A DNA stretch of 64,000 nucleotides, taken from assembly GCF_017876775.1 (NCBI RefSeq), contig NZ_JAGIOP010000002.1:2232001-2296000 (forward strand), written 5' to 3'. The notes below the pieces were generated by a model that saw only the letters and a program-made list of their open reading frames with translations, had not been told where the DNA came from and searched no databases. Numbering within the stretch: position 1 is the first letter of the stretch; every line of letters begins with the position of its first letter. The position numbers and the translations under genes were made by a program. This document shows positions 63,596 through 64,000 of the stretch, piece by piece. The stretch comes from Mycolicibacterium lutetiense. Lineage in GTDB: Bacteria > Actinomycetota > Actinomycetes > Mycobacteriales > Mycobacteriaceae.

Positions 63596-64000
63596 TCATA
63601 CGCTGCGCTCCCCGTGCAATGCGCCCAGCAGTTCGGGCAGGGGGACGGTGGCAATGCGGATTGCGGCGTCGCCGACCCCGAACGGCAGCACCAAGGTGTC
63701 GGCGTGCACGAGCGCGCCGCAGGAGTACACGACATTGGGCACGTAACCGTCGCGTTCGTCGTCCGCCGCACTGAGCAGCGGTTCAGTGAGCCGACCGAGA
63801 ATCCGGGTTGGATCGTCCAGGTCGAGCAGGAGGGCCCCGATCCGGTAGGTGCGCATGGGGCCGACGCCGTGGGTGAGCACCAGCCATCCATCCTCGGTCT
63901 CGATGGGTGGACCACAGTTTCCCAGTTGGAGCGCCTCCCAGGGCTGCGTCGGCTGCTGGCACGGCAACGAGCTCGTCCACACCGCCGGGTCGTCCGAATA
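63596..64000 (-). CDS. GH130-family glycosidase/phosphorylase, C-terminal part (cut by window end)
   Basis: 134 residues of an open frame running off the window end. GNCGPPIETEDGWLVLTHGV, the following MRTY and ERDGYVPNVVYSCG are strongly typical of GH130 beta-mannoside phosphorylases and related enzymes. The N-terminal part with the catalytic Asp lies outside. Substrate unknown. Confidence 0.85.
   Translation of the reverse strand, partial: YSDDPAVWTSSLPCQQPTQPWEALQLGNCGPPIETEDGWLVLTHGVGPMRTYRIGALLLDLDDPTRILGRLTEPLLSAADDERDGYVPNVVYSCGALVHADTLVLPFGVGDAAIRIATVPLPELLGALHGERSV

Overview
The window looks like the chromosome of a mycobacterium, probably fast-growing (Mycolicibacterium-like). The evidence is high GC, an arr-type rifampin ADP-ribosyltransferase, an EspC-like type VII secretion protein, F420/deazaflavin-type and CYP138-like enzymes, a homologue pair of Rv0072/Rv0073, an Lsr2-type DNA-binding domain, and three promoters of the PafBC (RecA-NDp) DNA-damage type. 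No tRNA, rRNA or CRISPR array was seen.

Positions 1-19543 are a type 1 BREX phage-defence operon on the + strand (brxC, pglX, pglZ, brxL; brxA/brxB would lie upstream of the window). It is heavily modified. brxC carries an in-frame TGA 50 codons before the stop that overlaps pglX. pglX is cut inside its SAM-binding motif by a 9601-bp element (about 2485-12085). brxL keeps its AAA+ core but ends in a Schlafen-type AlbA_2 domain instead of the usual Lon-like protease domain. The element is a Tn554/RIT-like tyrosine-recombinase transposon on the opposite strand: an OGG-fold glycosylase-like protein, three overlapping tyrosine recombinases, a TnpC-like coiled-coil protein, then a XamI-type restriction-modification cargo (winged-helix regulator, adenine methyltransferase, endonuclease). 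The cargo promoter holds a perfect palindrome containing two GTCGAC sequences, the site XamI is known to recognise. Joining the flanks restores pglX in frame (1278 codons), so precise excision could reactivate it.

Positions 19742-25348 continue the accessory region: an IS3-family element with a GGGAAAC frameshift site, a DUF3800-like protein and a PLD/superfamily 2 helicase with a DUF3427-type C-terminus. 25479-29421 holds a membrane protein, a type VII secretion substrate pair and a DUF2786 protein.

Positions 29496-44180 are a mosaic of small units: a secreted PASTA protein, a DUF4352 lipid/membrane-anchored protein, an acetoacetate-decarboxylase/DJ-1/old-yellow-enzyme operon with a divergent TetR regulator, a CX5R phosphatase, a large SDR enzyme, arr, a Mut7-C protein, an ERCC4 nuclease fused to an Lsr2 domain, a HipBA toxin-antitoxin pair, a deazaflavin nitroreductase-like protein, a lipoprotein, a Ser/Thr kinase and a peptidoglycan-binding protein.

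Positions 44421-51391 hold two very large translationally coupled genes, one of an uncharacterised family and one ending in a complete endonuclease/exonuclease/phosphatase domain. After them come an FtsX-like ABC transporter with a cyclic-nucleotide-binding ATPase, a NYN-LOTUS protein, galK, a patatin, a second DUF4352 gene, a TetR regulator, a tiny basic protein that seems to start at ATT, an FAD monooxygenase, a P450, a GH25-like protein, a DesA3-like desaturase and a GH130 protein cut by the window end.

Three divergent gene pairs (29.9, 42.0 and 56.6 kb) share an 18-base block inside otherwise unrelated intergenic DNA. It matches the PafBC promoter and continues past it, which suggests a small DNA-damage regulon of two DUF4352 proteins and a kinase.
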